Positions 17,550 through 25,758 are shown, numbered from the stretch's first letter. The stretch: DNA of 64,000 bases from Lentzea nigeriaca (GCF_016907955.1 NZ_JAFBCX010000001.1:806001-870000); one strand, 5' to 3'. The notes: generated by a model from the sequence alone, not told the origin. Translations and numbers: made by a program.

Positions 17550-19891
17550 TACTGGCAAGCCTCACAATCGGGGTCGGTGACGGAGCAGGCGACGGGGGAG
17601 ACGGCATTGAGCTTGCCGTCGGTGCCCTGCAGCGTGGACTTCTCCACGTGCGTGGCGCTCTGCGTGCGGAGGTAGTAGGTGGTCTTCAGCCCGCGCACCC
17701 ACGCCAGCTGGTAGAGCTCGTCGAGCTTGCGGCCGCTCGGCGCGGCCAGGTAGAGGTTCAGCGACTGCGCCTGGTCGATCCACTTCTGCCGGCGCGCGCC
17801 CGCCTCGATCAGCCACGAGCTGTCGATCTCGAACGCCGTGGCGTACAACGCCTTCAGGTCCGGCGGCACCCTGTCGATCGCGCCGAGGCTGCCGTCGTGC
17901 AGCTTCAGGTCCGAGACCATCTGCTCGTCCCACAGCTCGCGCTGCTTCAACGCCCGCACCAGATCGGGGTTGACGACGGTGAAGTCGCCGGACATGTTCG
18001 ACTTCACGTACACGTTGCGGTACAGCGGCTCGATCGACTGGGTGACGCCGGTGATGTTCGCGATCGTCGCGGTCGGCGCGATGGCCATGACGTTCGAGTT
18101 CCTCATGCCCTTGCGGACCTTCTCGCGGATCCTGCGCCAGTCCATCGTGGACTCGCGGTTCTGCTCCAGCTCCCCGGCGTTCCGGTTCCGCGCCAGGATC
18201 TCGACGGAGTCGATCGGCAGGATTCCCTGGCTCCACAGCGATCCGTCGAACGATCGGTACGCTCCGCGTTCGGCCGCGAGATCGGCCGACGCCTCGATCG
18301 CGTAGTAGCTGATCTCCTCCATGCTCCGGTCCGCGAACTCGACGGCCGCATCGCTCGCCATCGGCGTGCCGAGCGTGAACAGCGCGTCCTGGAAACCCAT
18401 CAGCCCCAGGCCGACCGGGCGGTGCCGGAGGTTGGAGCTCCGCGCCTCGGGGATCGTGTAGAAGTTCACGTCGATCACGTTGTCGAGCATCCGCACGGCC
18501 GTGCGCACGGTCTTCTCCAGCCGTGCGTGGTCGATGCCCTGCTCGGTGACGTGCCGCGCGAGGTTGACGCTGCCGAGGTTGCAGACCGCGACCTCGTCGA
18601 CCGCGGTGTTCAGGGTGATCTCGGTGCACAGGTTGCTGGAGTGCACGACACCGCTGTGCTGCTGCGGCGACCGAAGATTGCACGGGTCCTTGAACGTGAT
18701 CCACGGATGACCTGTCTCGAACAGCATGGTCAGCATGCGCCGCCACAGGTCGACGGCCTGGATCCGGCGGAAGACCTTGATCTCGCCGTTGTCGGCCTTC
18801 TCCTCGTACGCCCGGTACTTCCGCGCGAAGTCGTCACCGAACGCGTCGTGCAGATCCGGCACCTCGTCGGGCGAGAACAGCGTCCACCGCCCGTTCGCGC
18901 GGACGCGGCGCAGGAACTCGTCCGGCACCCAGTTCGCGGTGTTCATGTCGTGGGTGCGGCGGCGCTCGTCGCCGGTGTTCTTGCGCAGGTCGAGGAACTC
19001 CTCGACGTCGATGTGCCACGTTTCGAGGTACGCGCAGACGGCGCCCTTCCGTCGGCCACCCTGATTCACTGCTACGGCGGTGTCGTTGGCGACCTTGAGG
19101 AACGGCACCACGCCCTGCGACTTGCCGTTGGTGCCCTTGATGTGCGCCCCGATGCCACGCACCGGCGTCCAGTCGTTGCCCAAGCCCCCGGCGAACTTGC
19201 TGAGCAGCGCGTTGTTGCTGATGCCATGGAAGATGGCGGCAAGATCATCGTCCACAGTGGTCAGGAAGCACGACGACAGCTGAGGGCGCGTCGTGCCCGA
19301 GTTGAACAGCGTCGGTGTCGAGCACATGAAGTCGAACGACGACAGCAGCTCGTAGAACTCGATCGCGCGGGCGTCGCGGTCGTCCTCCTCCAGCGCGAGG
19401 CCCATGGCGACGCGCAGGAAGAACGCCTGCGGCAGCTCGTAGCGGCGGCCGTCGTGGTGCAGGAAATAGCGGTCGTACAACGTCTGCAGGCCCAGGAACT
19501 GGAAGTTCAGGTCGCGGTCGGGCCGCAGCGCGGCGCCGAGCCTGGCCAGGTCGTAGCCGGCGAGGCGCGGGTCGAGCTGACCGAGCTCGATGCCGTGCCG
19601 GACGAACGACGCGAAGTACGACGGGTAGCGCTCGGTCATCTCGGCGTGCGACAGGGGCACACCGCAGGCCTCGGCGCGCAGCTTGTCCAGCAGCAACCGG
19701 GCGCTGACGTACGAGTAGTCCGGGTCGTGCTCGACCATCGTGCGGGCGGCCATGATCGGCGCCAGGGCGAGCTCGGCGTCGGTGATGCCGGCGTACAGAT
19801 TTCGCTTGGTCTCGGCCAGCACCGCCTCGGCCGACGCGTCGGGCAGGTCGGCACACGCTTCGTTGATGACCACTGACAGGCGGTCGGGCAC
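17549..19891 (-). CDS. nrdA: Ribonucleoside-diphosphate reductase R1 subunit
   Basis: Catalytic subunit of class I ribonucleotide reductase, 780 residues. Active-site Cys are in QLSSCFL and in NLCTEITLN (Asn, Cys and Glu together) with the partner Cys in VCNLGSVNL. The Tyr pair for radical transfer is in KTTYYLRTQ, and the C-terminal redox pair is CEAC. The N-terminus corresponds only to the later helices of an ATP-cone; the VxKRDG hairpin that binds nucleotide is missing, so overall allosteric control may be reduced. GTG at 19891 is chosen because GAGGAGAG precedes it; the frame opens further upstream into the riboswitch. Operon: riboswitch, nrdA, nrdB. No nrdS or nrdR gene is adjacent. Confidence 0.96.
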   Translation of the reverse strand: MPDRLSVVINEACADLPDASAEAVLAETKRNLYAGITDAELALAPIMAARTMVEHDPDYSYVSARLLLDKLRAEACGVPLSHAEMTERYPSYFASFVRHGIELGQLDPRLAGYDLARLGAALRPDRDLNFQFLGLQTLYDRYFLHHDGRRYELPQAFFLRVAMGLALEEDDRDARAIEFYELLSSFDFMCSTPTLFNSGTTRPQLSSCFLTTVDDDLAAIFHGISNNALLSKFAGGLGNDWTPVRGIGAHIKGTNGKSQGVVPFLKVANDTAVAVNQGGRRKGAVCAYLETWHIDVEEFLDLRKNTGDERRRTHDMNTANWVPDEFLRRVRANGRWTLFSPDEVPDLHDAFGDDFARKYRAYEEKADNGEIKVFRRIQAVDLWRRMLTMLFETGHPWITFKDPCNLRSPQQHSGVVHSSNLCTEITLNTAVDEVAVCNLGSVNLARHVTEQGIDHARLEKTVRTAVRMLDNVIDVNFYTIPEARSSNLRHRPVGLGLMGFQDALFTLGTPMASDAAVEFADRSMEEISYYAIEASADLAAERGAYRSFDGSLWSQGILPIDSVEILARNRNAGELEQNRESTMDWRRIREKVRKGMRNSNVMAIAPTATIANITGVTQSIEPLYRNVYVKSNMSGDFTVVNPDLVRALKQRELWDEQMVSDLKLHDGSLGAIDRVPPDLKALYATAFEIDSSWLIEAGARRQKWIDQAQSLNLYLAAPSGRKLDELYQLAWVRGLKTTYYLRTQSATHVEKSTLQGTDGKLNAVSPVACSVTDPDCEACQ

Positions 19892-19987
19892 GCTCTCTCC
19901 TCGCGAGCTGGCCCGAGGAAAACGCATGCGCACGCCAGCGAGGACACCACTGGTGCACACAGCCGCCCTCCCTCGGGGCACCGTGTC

Positions 19988-20009
19988 GTGCGCGCAGGCT
20001 TGCGCGCAC
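19988..20009 (-). terminator. Stem-loop between riboswitch and nrdA
   Basis: GTGCGCGCA, four loop bases and TGCGCGCAC form a perfect 9-bp stem just after the B12 box end of the aptamer and about 100 nt before the nrdA start. It could be the expression-platform terminator or a kissing-loop partner. No U-tract is present, so its role is inference. Confidence 0.5.
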
Positions 20010-20011
20010 AC

Positions 20012-20195
20012 CGGTGGCAGGTCTTCGGACTCGTGGGCGCCTGACTCGCTCCTACCGGCCGTCGCTTCCCAGGTCTCGAGACCCAGTGCTCAGTTGACGG
20101 CTTTCGTTCCCACTCACCGCTGCGGGGCAGTCCTGGACTCGCACCAGGTTCCCTCTTGCCTCACCGGCCCGGTGCTCCGGGCCGGTGAACCACCA
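20012..20195 (-). promoter_or_regulatory. Cobalamin (AdoCbl) riboswitch upstream of nrdAB
   Basis: Read on the minus strand, the region shows the ordered conserved elements of a B12 aptamer: a strong CACCGGCCCG hairpin, GGGAACCTGGTGCGAGTCC, GGACTGCCCCGCAGCGGTGAG, GGGAACGA, later GGGAAGCGACGG and GTAGGAGCGAG, and finally CACGAGTCCGAAGACCTGCC ending in the B12 box. It lies directly before nrdA. Streptomyces class I nrdABS is known to have a B12 riboswitch that shuts it off when B12 allows the class II enzyme to work; the same logic is inferred here. Confidence 0.93.
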
Positions 20196-20204
20196 GCGCG
20201 GCAG

Positions 20205-20253
20205 ATACTACATGTGGTGGTGCGCTCCGGATCACCACACAACATGGGCGTGT
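20205..20253 (-). promoter_or_regulatory. Probable pair of NrdR boxes at the nrdAB promoter
   Basis: Box 1, ACTACATGTGGT (20207-20218), is nearly palindromic and fits the NrdR consensus CWATATWG-type core. A weaker second site, ACACAACATGGGCGTGT (20237-20253), lies with its centre about 32 bp away, three helical turns, the spacing typical of NrdR box pairs. Read on the minus strand, TAGTAT inside box 1 could be the -10 element, so binding would block initiation. Box 2 is degenerate. Confidence 0.5.
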
Positions 20254-20273
20254 CGTCGTCTAGGGTGATCTGC

Positions 20274-20441
20274 GTGGGTGATCTTCGGCCGCGCGTCGTC
20301 GCGGGTGCTTTCGTCAGTGCGGGACTGGCCGCGGCCTCGCTCGGCGTGGGCGCCTCGGCACCCCTGACGTGTGGTGTGCTGGCCGTGTCGGCGGTGCTCG
20401 TGATGATCACCACCCGGCGATCAGGCTCACCCCGAGACTGA
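20274..20441 (+). CDS. Possible small membrane protein
   Basis: A 55-residue frame with a basic start and two closely spaced hydrophobic stretches (VVAGAFVSAGLAAASLGVG and LTCGVLAVSAVLVMIT), ending in a basic tail. GTG at 20274; an in-frame ATG at 20244 is an alternative. Its 3' end overlaps the convergent lysE gene by about 35 bp. Hydrophobic periodicity and the position divergent from nrdA favour a real gene, but the length is small and no family is recognised. Confidence 0.35.
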   Translation: MGDLRPRVVAGAFVSAGLAAASLGVGASAPLTCGVLAVSAVLVMITTRRSGSPRD

Positions 20442-21009
20442 TCATCACGGCCGCGATCACGCCGTCCAGCACCCGCCACGCGCGGGGCTTCGCGAACAGC
20501 GGGCTGAGCAACCGCGCCCCGAACCCGAGCGCGACGAACCACGTGACGCTCGCCGTCACCGCGCCGACGCCGAAGAGCCACCGGCCGGCCGCGATCGAGC
20601 CGAGCAGCAGCAGCGTGTCCAGGTAGACGTGCGGGTTGAGCCACGTGAGCGCGAGCGCGGTGAGCACGGGCCTGCCGGTCCTCGCGTCCTGGGCGTCCAT
20701 CGAGGACGGGTGAAATGCCCGCCGCGCGGCCAGGAACCCGTACCCCAGCAGGAAAATCCCGCCCACGATCGCGGCGACCGTGATCGCCTGGGGCCACCTG
20801 CGGACGATCGCCCCGAACCCGGCGACGCCGACCGTGACGAGGATGGCGTCCGAGATGGCGCACACGGCGACGACCTTGGCGACCGCGTGTCGTCGAAGTC
20901 CCTGGCGCAGCACGAAAGTGTTCTGCGCGCCGATCGCGACGATCAGGGTCATCATGGTGCCGAAGCCGAGCAGCAGGTCAGTCACGTCCACGACGGTAGT
21001 GACACCCAT
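20407..21009 (-). CDS. lysE: LysE/ArgO family amino acid exporter
   Basis: Inner-membrane exporter for basic amino acids (lysine, arginine), 200 residues. It has the LysE signature in the first helices (GFGTMMTLIVAIGAQNTFVLRQGL), a loop CAISDAILVTVGVAGFG, and TWLNPHVYLDTLLLLGS, the NPH-type motif shared by the family; six hydrophobic segments in all. Divergent from a lysG/argP-type regulator with a gap of only 46 bp, the classic LysE-LysG arrangement in which intracellular lysine or arginine induces export. Confidence 0.92.
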   Translation of the reverse strand: MGVTTVVDVTDLLLGFGTMMTLIVAIGAQNTFVLRQGLRRHAVAKVVAVCAISDAILVTVGVAGFGAIVRRWPQAITVAAIVGGIFLLGYGFLAARRAFHPSSMDAQDARTGRPVLTALALTWLNPHVYLDTLLLLGSIAAGRWLFGVGAVTASVTWFVALGFGARLLSPLFAKPRAWRVLDGVIAAVMISLGVSLIAGW

Positions 21010-21055
21010 CCTGATGAGACCAGCTAAAGGTTCTTACGTACCATTAGCGCTCGTG

Positions 21056-21913
21056 ATGGACCTCGACCTGGTGCGCACGCTGCTCGCGGTGGTCGACGCG
21101 GGCACGTTCGACGCCGCCGCCGCAACGTTGCACGTCACGCCTTCCGCTGTGTCGCAACGGATCAAGGCCCTGGAGCAGCGGACCGGCCGCGTGCTGCTGG
21201 TGCGCGCCCGCCCGGTGCGGCTGACGCCGTCCGGGGAGGTGCTGGTCCGCTACGGTCGGCAACTGCTCGCTCTGGACCAGGACCTGGACGCGGCCCTCGG
21301 CTCGGACGCCGTGGCGCGCGTGCCGATCGCGGTCAACGCGGACTCCCTGGCCACGTGGTTCCTTCCCGCGCTGCAACGGGTTCCGCCGTCGTTGCGGATC
21401 TCGTTCGACCTGCACCGCGAGGACCAGGACCACACGACGGCCCTGTTGCGGCAGGGACTCGTGATGGCGGCCGTGACATCTTCCCGCGAGCCGGTCGCGG
21501 GCTGCTCGGTGCGGAAGCTGGGCAGCATCCACTACGCCGCGATGGCAACACAGTCCTTTGTGGACAGGTTCGCCGCCGGCCCGGTGAAGTCGTGGCTGCC
21601 GGACGCGCCGGTCGTGGTGTTCGACCGCAACGACGACCTGCAGGACCGGTTCGTCCGCACGCTCACCCGCGGCCGCGGCGCCTCGCAGCACCGCCACTAC
21701 GTGCCCTCGTCCGAGGTGTACGTGCGAGCGATCGTGGCGGGCCTCGGCTGGGGCATGGTGCCGCCGCAGCAGCTCCAGGAGGGCCTGGTCGACCTGGCGC
21801 CCGGCAGGACCATCTCGGTGCCGCTGTACTGGCAGCAGTGGAAGCTCGACTCACCGGCGCTGAACGCGGTGGCCCGCGCGGTGGAGGAGGAAGCCGCGGT
21901 GGCACTGCGATAG
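21056..21913 (+). CDS. lysG: LysR-type regulator of lysine/arginine export (LysG/ArgP)
   Basis: Transcriptional activator of 285 residues. The N-terminal winged helix-turn-helix (MDLDLVRTLLAVVDAGTFDAAAATL, with TPSAVSQRIKALEQRTG) is followed by a linker helix and a two-lobed effector domain starting near IAVNADSLATWFLPAL, a phrase typical of ArgP/LysG proteins. Expected to sense basic amino acids and turn on the divergent lysE from the shared 46-bp region. ATG at 21056; GTG at 21053 is possible. Directly followed by a long palindromic repeat. Confidence 0.92.
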   Translation: MDLDLVRTLLAVVDAGTFDAAAATLHVTPSAVSQRIKALEQRTGRVLLVRARPVRLTPSGEVLVRYGRQLLALDQDLDAALGSDAVARVPIAVNADSLATWFLPALQRVPPSLRISFDLHREDQDHTTALLRQGLVMAAVTSSREPVAGCSVRKLGSIHYAAMATQSFVDRFAAGPVKSWLPDAPVVVFDRNDDLQDRFVRTLTRGRGASQHRHYVPSSEVYVRAIVAGLGWGMVPPQQLQEGLVDLAPGRTISVPLYWQQWKLDSPALNAVARAVEEEAAVALR

Positions 21914-22143
21914 TGGTGTGGCCCGGAATGTCGCCGGGCGAATTCGCGGTCTGCCGGGTGCGTCGTGGTGCCGCCCCCGCGTCCTCATACCGGAGTCGTA
22001 TGGGCAATGCCAGGGCAGGCTCGCGATGAACGAGGACACAACTCGCCCCGGCACCCTTGAGTTCCTGGCATTGGTCGTATGGGGGCGCGGGGCGGTGCCG
22101 CTAGGCGCCCTGCTGAGCGTGCCGACATTCCGGGTCGCACCAC
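21914..22143. repeat. Long near-palindromic dispersed repeat, copy 1
   Basis: A 230-bp non-coding element whose ends are inverted copies: GTGGTGTGGCCCGGAATGTCG on the left and its near-complement (CCGACATTCCGGGTCGCACCAC) on the right. Inside, further inverted blocks include GGTGCCGC and the AATGCCAGG/CCTGGCATT pair. It shares two blocks with 39356-39473: the left 59 bp in the same orientation and a 40-bp central block (22033-22072, two mismatches) in the opposite orientation. It looks like a MITE-like or REP-like intergenic element. Confidence 0.7.
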
Positions 22144-22197
22144 AAGAACCTGTCGGAATCCTGGGATCTGCCTGTCGGCTTCCTGAATCCGGGAACC

Positions 22198-22935
22198 GTG
22201 CAGGTCGGGCCCGGCGTTGGGCGATATGTGCTGATTCCTCGACTCGCCGCCGCCGGCGGTTGCTTCGCCGTCGTCGTGACGGTCGCCATGGTCGGTCTGC
22301 TCGACCTGACCGTGGGCCCGCTGCACCGCACGATCAGCGAGTACGCGCTGGGCGACTACCGGCCCGTCTTCGACGTCGCCGTGCTGCTGCTGGCCGCCGG
22401 TTCCATCGCGATCCTCGCCTCGCTCGTCCACAAGGGGCTGGCGAGGTGGCGGTCGGGCGGGTCGATCGCGCTGATCCTGTGGTCGGTGGGCCTGTCGCTG
22501 GTGGTGGCGTTCCCCAAGACGAACTGGGCGATGGGCACGAACCAGCTCAGCGGCAGCATTCACCGGTTCGGGAGCATGATCGCGTTCGTCAGCCTGCCGG
22601 TCGCCGTGATCCTGCTGGCGCGGCCGTGGTTGAAGGACCGCGTGTGGGGCCGGCACGCGAAGTTCACCCTGGGGTCCGGTGTGGCCAGCATTGTCGCATT
22701 CATGCCGATTCTCTACGCCATTGTGCTGGGCGCGGCTTCGGACGTTCGATGGTGGCGCGTGTTCCCGTTGGGCTACATCGAGAGGATCTTGCTCATCGCC
22801 GAGGTAGGCGCTGTGCTTGTCGTCGGGCTGTGGGCGATCGCGGCCAGTAGGGTTGCGCCATGGCGAGTTGGGGAGACCTCGCGGACTATGTCCGCGCCGA
22901 GTACGACGTCATCCACGACGAGGACGAGGAGCTGA
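22198..22935 (+). CDS. DUF998 family integral membrane protein
   Basis: A 245-residue membrane protein with about six hydrophobic helices: AAGGCFAVVVTVAMVGLL, VAVLLLAAGSIAILASL, GSIALILWSVGLSLVVAF, MIAFVSLPVAVILLA, SIVAFMPILYAIVLG and ILLIAEVGAVLVVGLW. Conserved features such as HRTISEYALGD early and HRFGSMIAF later match DUF998. No catalytic motif; function unknown. GTG start at 22198 is uncertain. The 3' end overlaps the next gene by 76 bp in another frame, so the last 25 residues may be poorly conserved tail. Confidence 0.75.
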   Translation: MQVGPGVGRYVLIPRLAAAGGCFAVVVTVAMVGLLDLTVGPLHRTISEYALGDYRPVFDVAVLLLAAGSIAILASLVHKGLARWRSGGSIALILWSVGLSLVVAFPKTNWAMGTNQLSGSIHRFGSMIAFVSLPVAVILLARPWLKDRVWGRHAKFTLGSGVASIVAFMPILYAIVLGAASDVRWWRVFPLGYIERILLIAEVGAVLVVGLWAIAASRVAPWRVGETSRTMSAPSTTSSTTRTRS

Positions 22936-23270
22936 GGATCCTCATCACCTTCGGTGATGAGGAAGAAGGCGACGACGACCGCACCCAGGTTGTGATCATC
23001 GTCCGGGAAGTGCTCGACAAGATGCACGAATGGGTGCAGATCGCCTCCCCGTGCGGCCTCGCGAAGGACGTTGACCTGCGCGAGGTGCTGGAGGAGGTCG
23101 GCAGGTCCACGGTGGCGTGCGGCCTCGCGATCATGGGGGAGCACGTCGTGGTGCGGCACTCGTTGCCGTTGTCGCACCTCGACATCCACGAGTTCACCGA
23201 CCCGCTCCAGCTCCTCGCCGGCACGGCGGACATGCTCGAGGAACAGTTCTGGGGAGGAGACGGGTACTGA
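22860..23270 (+). CDS. YbjN-like (type III chaperone fold) small acidic protein
   Basis: A cytoplasmic acidic protein of 136 residues with alternating strands and helices: ASWGDLADYVRAEYDV, LRILITFGDEEEGDDD, TQVVIIVREVLD, WVQIASPCGL, HVVVRHSLPLSHLD and a final helix LLAGTADMLEEQFWG. This resembles YbjN/CesT-like folds common in actinobacteria. ATG at 22860. The stop overlaps the next start (TGATG), so it is co-translated with the TIGR03086 protein. Function unknown; family assignment is by pattern. Confidence 0.65.
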   Translation: MASWGDLADYVRAEYDVIHDEDEELRILITFGDEEEGDDDRTQVVIIVREVLDKMHEWVQIASPCGLAKDVDLREVLEEVGRSTVACGLAIMGEHVVVRHSLPLSHLDIHEFTDPLQLLAGTADMLEEQFWGGDGY

Positions 23271-23836
23271 TGTTCGACTTGTCACCCGCGACGGACCGGC
23301 TCGCGGGGTTGGTGCGCGACGTGACGGACGGCGACCTCGCGGCGCCGACCCCGTGTCCCGACTACACGGTCGGCGACCTGCTCGACCACATCAACGGCCT
23401 GTCGGTGGCGTTCACCATGGCCGCGCTGAAGACCCCGCTGACCGGCGCGGGCTCCGGCGACGCGTCGCGGCTGCCGTCCGACTTCCGTGAGTCGGTGCCG
23501 CAACGGCTGGCCGAGCTCGCGAAGGCCTGGCAGGCGCCGCAGGCGTGGGAGGGCATGACCGCGGCGGGCGGCGTCGACCTGCCCGGCGAGGTCGCGGGCG
23601 CGGTGGCGCTGGACGAGATCGTGCTGCACGGCTGGGATCTCGCCCGCGCGACCGGGCGGCCGTTCGACGTCGAGGAGGACCTGCTCCAGGTCGTCTACGG
23701 CTTCGTGTCCTCGGTGCCGGCCGACCAGCGTGACGGCAGCCTTTTCGGGCCCGCGGTGGAGGTTGGCTCGAACGCGCCTCTGCTCGACCGTGTCGTGGGA
23801 CTCAGTGGGCGGAATCCCGCCTGGGGCCTAGGTTAG
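23270..23836 (+). CDS. TIGR03086 family metal-binding (DinB-like/MDMPI) protein
   Basis: A four-helix-bundle protein of 188 residues with the family's N-terminus (LAGLVRDVTDGDLAAPTPCPDYTVGDLLDHI), containing the metal-ligand His, and the later LDEIVLHGWDLARATG with the second His. Relatives include mycothiol-dependent maleylpyruvate isomerase and other thiol-dependent transferases of actinobacteria, so a mycothiol-linked reaction is possible. ATG at 23270 follows GGGGAGGA and overlaps the preceding stop. Its own stop lies inside an iron-box-like operator that precedes the next gene. Confidence 0.82.
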   Translation: MFDLSPATDRLAGLVRDVTDGDLAAPTPCPDYTVGDLLDHINGLSVAFTMAALKTPLTGAGSGDASRLPSDFRESVPQRLAELAKAWQAPQAWEGMTAAGGVDLPGEVAGAVALDEIVLHGWDLARATGRPFDVEEDLLQVVYGFVSSVPADQRDGSLFGPAVEVGSNAPLLDRVVGLSGRNPAWGLG

Positions 23837-23846
23837 GCTCTCCTAA
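23828..23846. promoter_or_regulatory. Iron box (IdeR/DmdR-type operator)
   Basis: CTAGGTTAGGCTCTCCTAA matches the actinobacterial iron-box consensus TTAGGTTAGGCTCACCTAA at 17 of 19 positions. It ends one base before the GTG of the next gene and contains the stop of the upstream one. IdeR/DmdR with Fe2+ would be expected to repress transcription of the small downstream gene. Confidence 0.65.
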
Positions 23847-23847
23847 C

Positions 23848-24186
23848 GTGAGAGCTATTACGGTGCAGGTTCGGGCGGGCCTGGGCGTCGGACGCCTGTC
23901 CGCCGCGGTGGAGTCCCTCGTGGAACTGCATCCCGAACTGTGTCGTTCCGGCTTCGCGCACGTCGAGGTCGTCGACCCCGCCGCCGCCACGGACGCCGCG
24001 CTGGCGCGGGCGGAGGCGGGGCTCGACCTCCAGGCGGGAGTGCTGATGCAGGCCGTGTGGCTCGACGCGGGGCCCGATCGCTCCGGGCGGATGGTGCTGG
24101 TGCTGCACGACATCGTGGCCGACCGGATGCCGCGCATCCTGCCGTGGCTCGTGCAGGCGTGGAGGCAGCCGGTGCTGGTCAGCTGA
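23848..24186 (+). CDS. Stand-alone fragment of an NRPS condensation-type domain, active site altered
   Basis: A 112-residue protein resembling the N-terminal half of a condensation domain: LVELHPELCRSGF near the start, LDLQAGVLMQAVWLD in the middle, and VLVLHDIVADRM where active C domains have HHxxxDG. The first His (87) and the Asp (92) are kept, but the second, catalytic His is Asp88 and the Gly is Arg93. It then stops, so the latch and floor-loop half is absent. It cannot catalyse condensation. No NRPS gene is nearby. An iron box abuts its GTG start, suggesting a siderophore-pathway origin or an iron-regulated binding role. It could be a relict. Confidence 0.65.
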   Translation: MRAITVQVRAGLGVGRLSAAVESLVELHPELCRSGFAHVEVVDPAAATDAALARAEAGLDLQAGVLMQAVWLDAGPDRSGRMVLVLHDIVADRMPRILPWLVQAWRQPVLVS

Positions 24187-24263
24187 CGCCTGTTCTGGGT
24201 CAAATAGGTGACAGTTCGTGGAAACGCGTGCCGCACCACTCGGTGGTGCCCCAAGGTGTTCGC

Positions 24264-25052
24264 GTGCCGGGAGACAACGAGAAGTACCTCGCCGACCAGC
24301 TGGACCAGGTCTACCGCACGGTCCATCAGGGCGACGTCGACGGGTTCCTGCTCCAGGTCGGTCACGTGCGCAGCGAGAGCGACTCGCAGACCGCCGACAC
24401 CCTCATGCGGCTGGCCCTCGACCGCCAGGTGAAGGAGTCCAGGAAGAAGATCCGGATCTGGGCCACCATCGCGATCGTCATGGCGGTCGGCGCCGCGATC
24501 ACCATCGCGGTCACCGTGCCCAAGATGCTGCTCGGCACCCTCACCGACACCGCGACGACCGTCACCCAGACCATGGTGTCCACGGTGCCGATTCCCGTCG
24601 CCACGCCGGGCGCGCCGAACTCCTCGGCGGTTCCACCCGTTCCCGCCCCGGACGGGACGAACTTCACCGTGCTGCACGAGCTGACCGACTTCACCCTGGG
24701 GCACAAGGGCTGCGACGACAGCAAGCAGGGCACGCTCGACATCGACGAGCTCGCACCCGACTACCGCAAGGCCACGATCACGAACAGCGACTGCTCGGGT
24801 GGGTTCGGGCTCTCCTACGCCGGCAAGTACATCGCTCTCCTGGCCTCGCCCGATCAGCCCACGGCGCAGGAGTGCGAGAAGCAGGCGAAGCGCGGATCGA
24901 AGACGGATTGGGAGATCGACACGGTGAAACCCGACTTCGCCTTCTGCGTGGTGTCCGAGGCGGGCAACGTCGCGTGGCTCAGGGTCGTCGACAAGGATCC
25001 CAAGGGGGAGCTGAAGCTCAAGATCATTGTGTGGAAGCCGGCCAGGCGCTGA
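24264..25052 (+). CDS. Single-pass membrane protein with extracytoplasmic septum-linked style domain
   Basis: Unrecognised protein of 262 residues. A short acidic cytoplasmic part (YLADQLDQVYRTVHQGDVDGFL) is followed by one membrane helix (IWATIAIVMAVGAAITIAV, about 59-77), a Thr/Pro/Ala-rich linker, and a 140-residue exported domain with four Cys (GCDDS, DCSGG, QECEKQ, AFCVV) that may form two disulphides. GTG at 24264 chosen for the AAGGT seven bases upstream; the frame is open further upstream. Its 3' end overlaps the convergent methyltransferase gene by 29 bp. Function unknown; the domain may bind a ligand at the surface. Confidence 0.65.
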   Translation: MPGDNEKYLADQLDQVYRTVHQGDVDGFLLQVGHVRSESDSQTADTLMRLALDRQVKESRKKIRIWATIAIVMAVGAAITIAVTVPKMLLGTLTDTATTVTQTMVSTVPIPVATPGAPNSSAVPPVPAPDGTNFTVLHELTDFTLGHKGCDDSKQGTLDIDELAPDYRKATITNSDCSGGFGLSYAGKYIALLASPDQPTAQECEKQAKRGSKTDWEIDTVKPDFAFCVVSEAGNVAWLRVVDKDPKGELKLKIIVWKPARR

Positions 25053-25758
25053 CGCCCAGCCCTCCGGCGGTCTGCGCCACGAACACGAACTCGCGCCCCG
25101 GCCGGTCCGGCGCGTCCCGCACGTCCACGACCTCGAAACCGCACGCCACCAGGCTTTCGGCGATCTCGTCGCGCGACCGGAACCGCAGCGTCGAGTCCGA
25201 GGCGAGCACCGAGCCGTCCGGGAACCGGTAGGTGTGGCGGAACGACACGAACGGCAGGCTCACGTCGAGCAGCTCGCGCCGCTCCTCCACCCCGTCCAGC
25301 ACCCGATGCGTGGTCTCCGCCCAGCCCTCCCAGGCCCGCGCCTCCGGCCGCCGCGTCTCGAAGACCAGGTGCCCGCCGGGCCGCAACGCACCGCGGATGC
25401 CGCGCAACGTCAGTTCCCAGTCGTCGCCGAGGAACACCTGCGCCACGTTGCCGGTCATGGTCGCCAGGTCGACCTGGAGTGGAGGCAACGTCGTCGCGTC
25501 GCCGTGAATCCAGGTGACCCGCGAAGATTTGGCCCGTGCGATCTCCAGCGACGCCAACGCGGGATCCACCCCGACCACCGAGCGTCCTGACGCCGCCAGC
25601 AGCACCGCCAGACAACCGGTACCGCACCCGATATCGAGCACGCTCGCCGCGCCGACCTCGTCCGCGATGCCCGTGTACAGCGCGAGATCGTCGCGAGGTC
25701 CGTCGAAAACGTCGTAGATCCGCGCCAGCCGCGGGTCGCTGAAGATCAGGTCAGGCAC
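25024..25758 (-). CDS. SAM-dependent class I methyltransferase
   Basis: A 244-residue methyltransferase with motif I VLDIGCGTGCLAVLLA, motif II acidic end VVGVDPA, a GDATTLP post-I loop, and the GALRPGGHLVFETR strand and turn typical of type 11/25 family enzymes. Small-molecule substrate, not identifiable. GTG or ATG start at 25758, overlapping the upstream DUF3800 gene by 8 bp, so they are probably translated together. Converges on the membrane protein gene with a 29-bp overlap. Confidence 0.85.
   Translation of the reverse strand: MPDLIFSDPRLARIYDVFDGPRDDLALYTGIADEVGAASVLDIGCGTGCLAVLLAASGRSVVGVDPALASLEIARAKSSRVTWIHGDATTLPPLQVDLATMTGNVAQVFLGDDWELTLRGIRGALRPGGHLVFETRRPEARAWEGWAETTHRVLDGVEERRELLDVSLPFVSFRHTYRFPDGSVLASDSTLRFRSRDEIAESLVACGFEVVDVRDAPDRPGREFVFVAQTAGGLGVSAWPASTQ

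Noticed and set aside
23848..25052. Siderophore gene cluster around the iron box
   Set aside because: Neighbours (TIGR03086 protein, membrane protein, methyltransferase) include no adenylation, transport or NRPS genes; only the operator and the C-domain fragment point that way.
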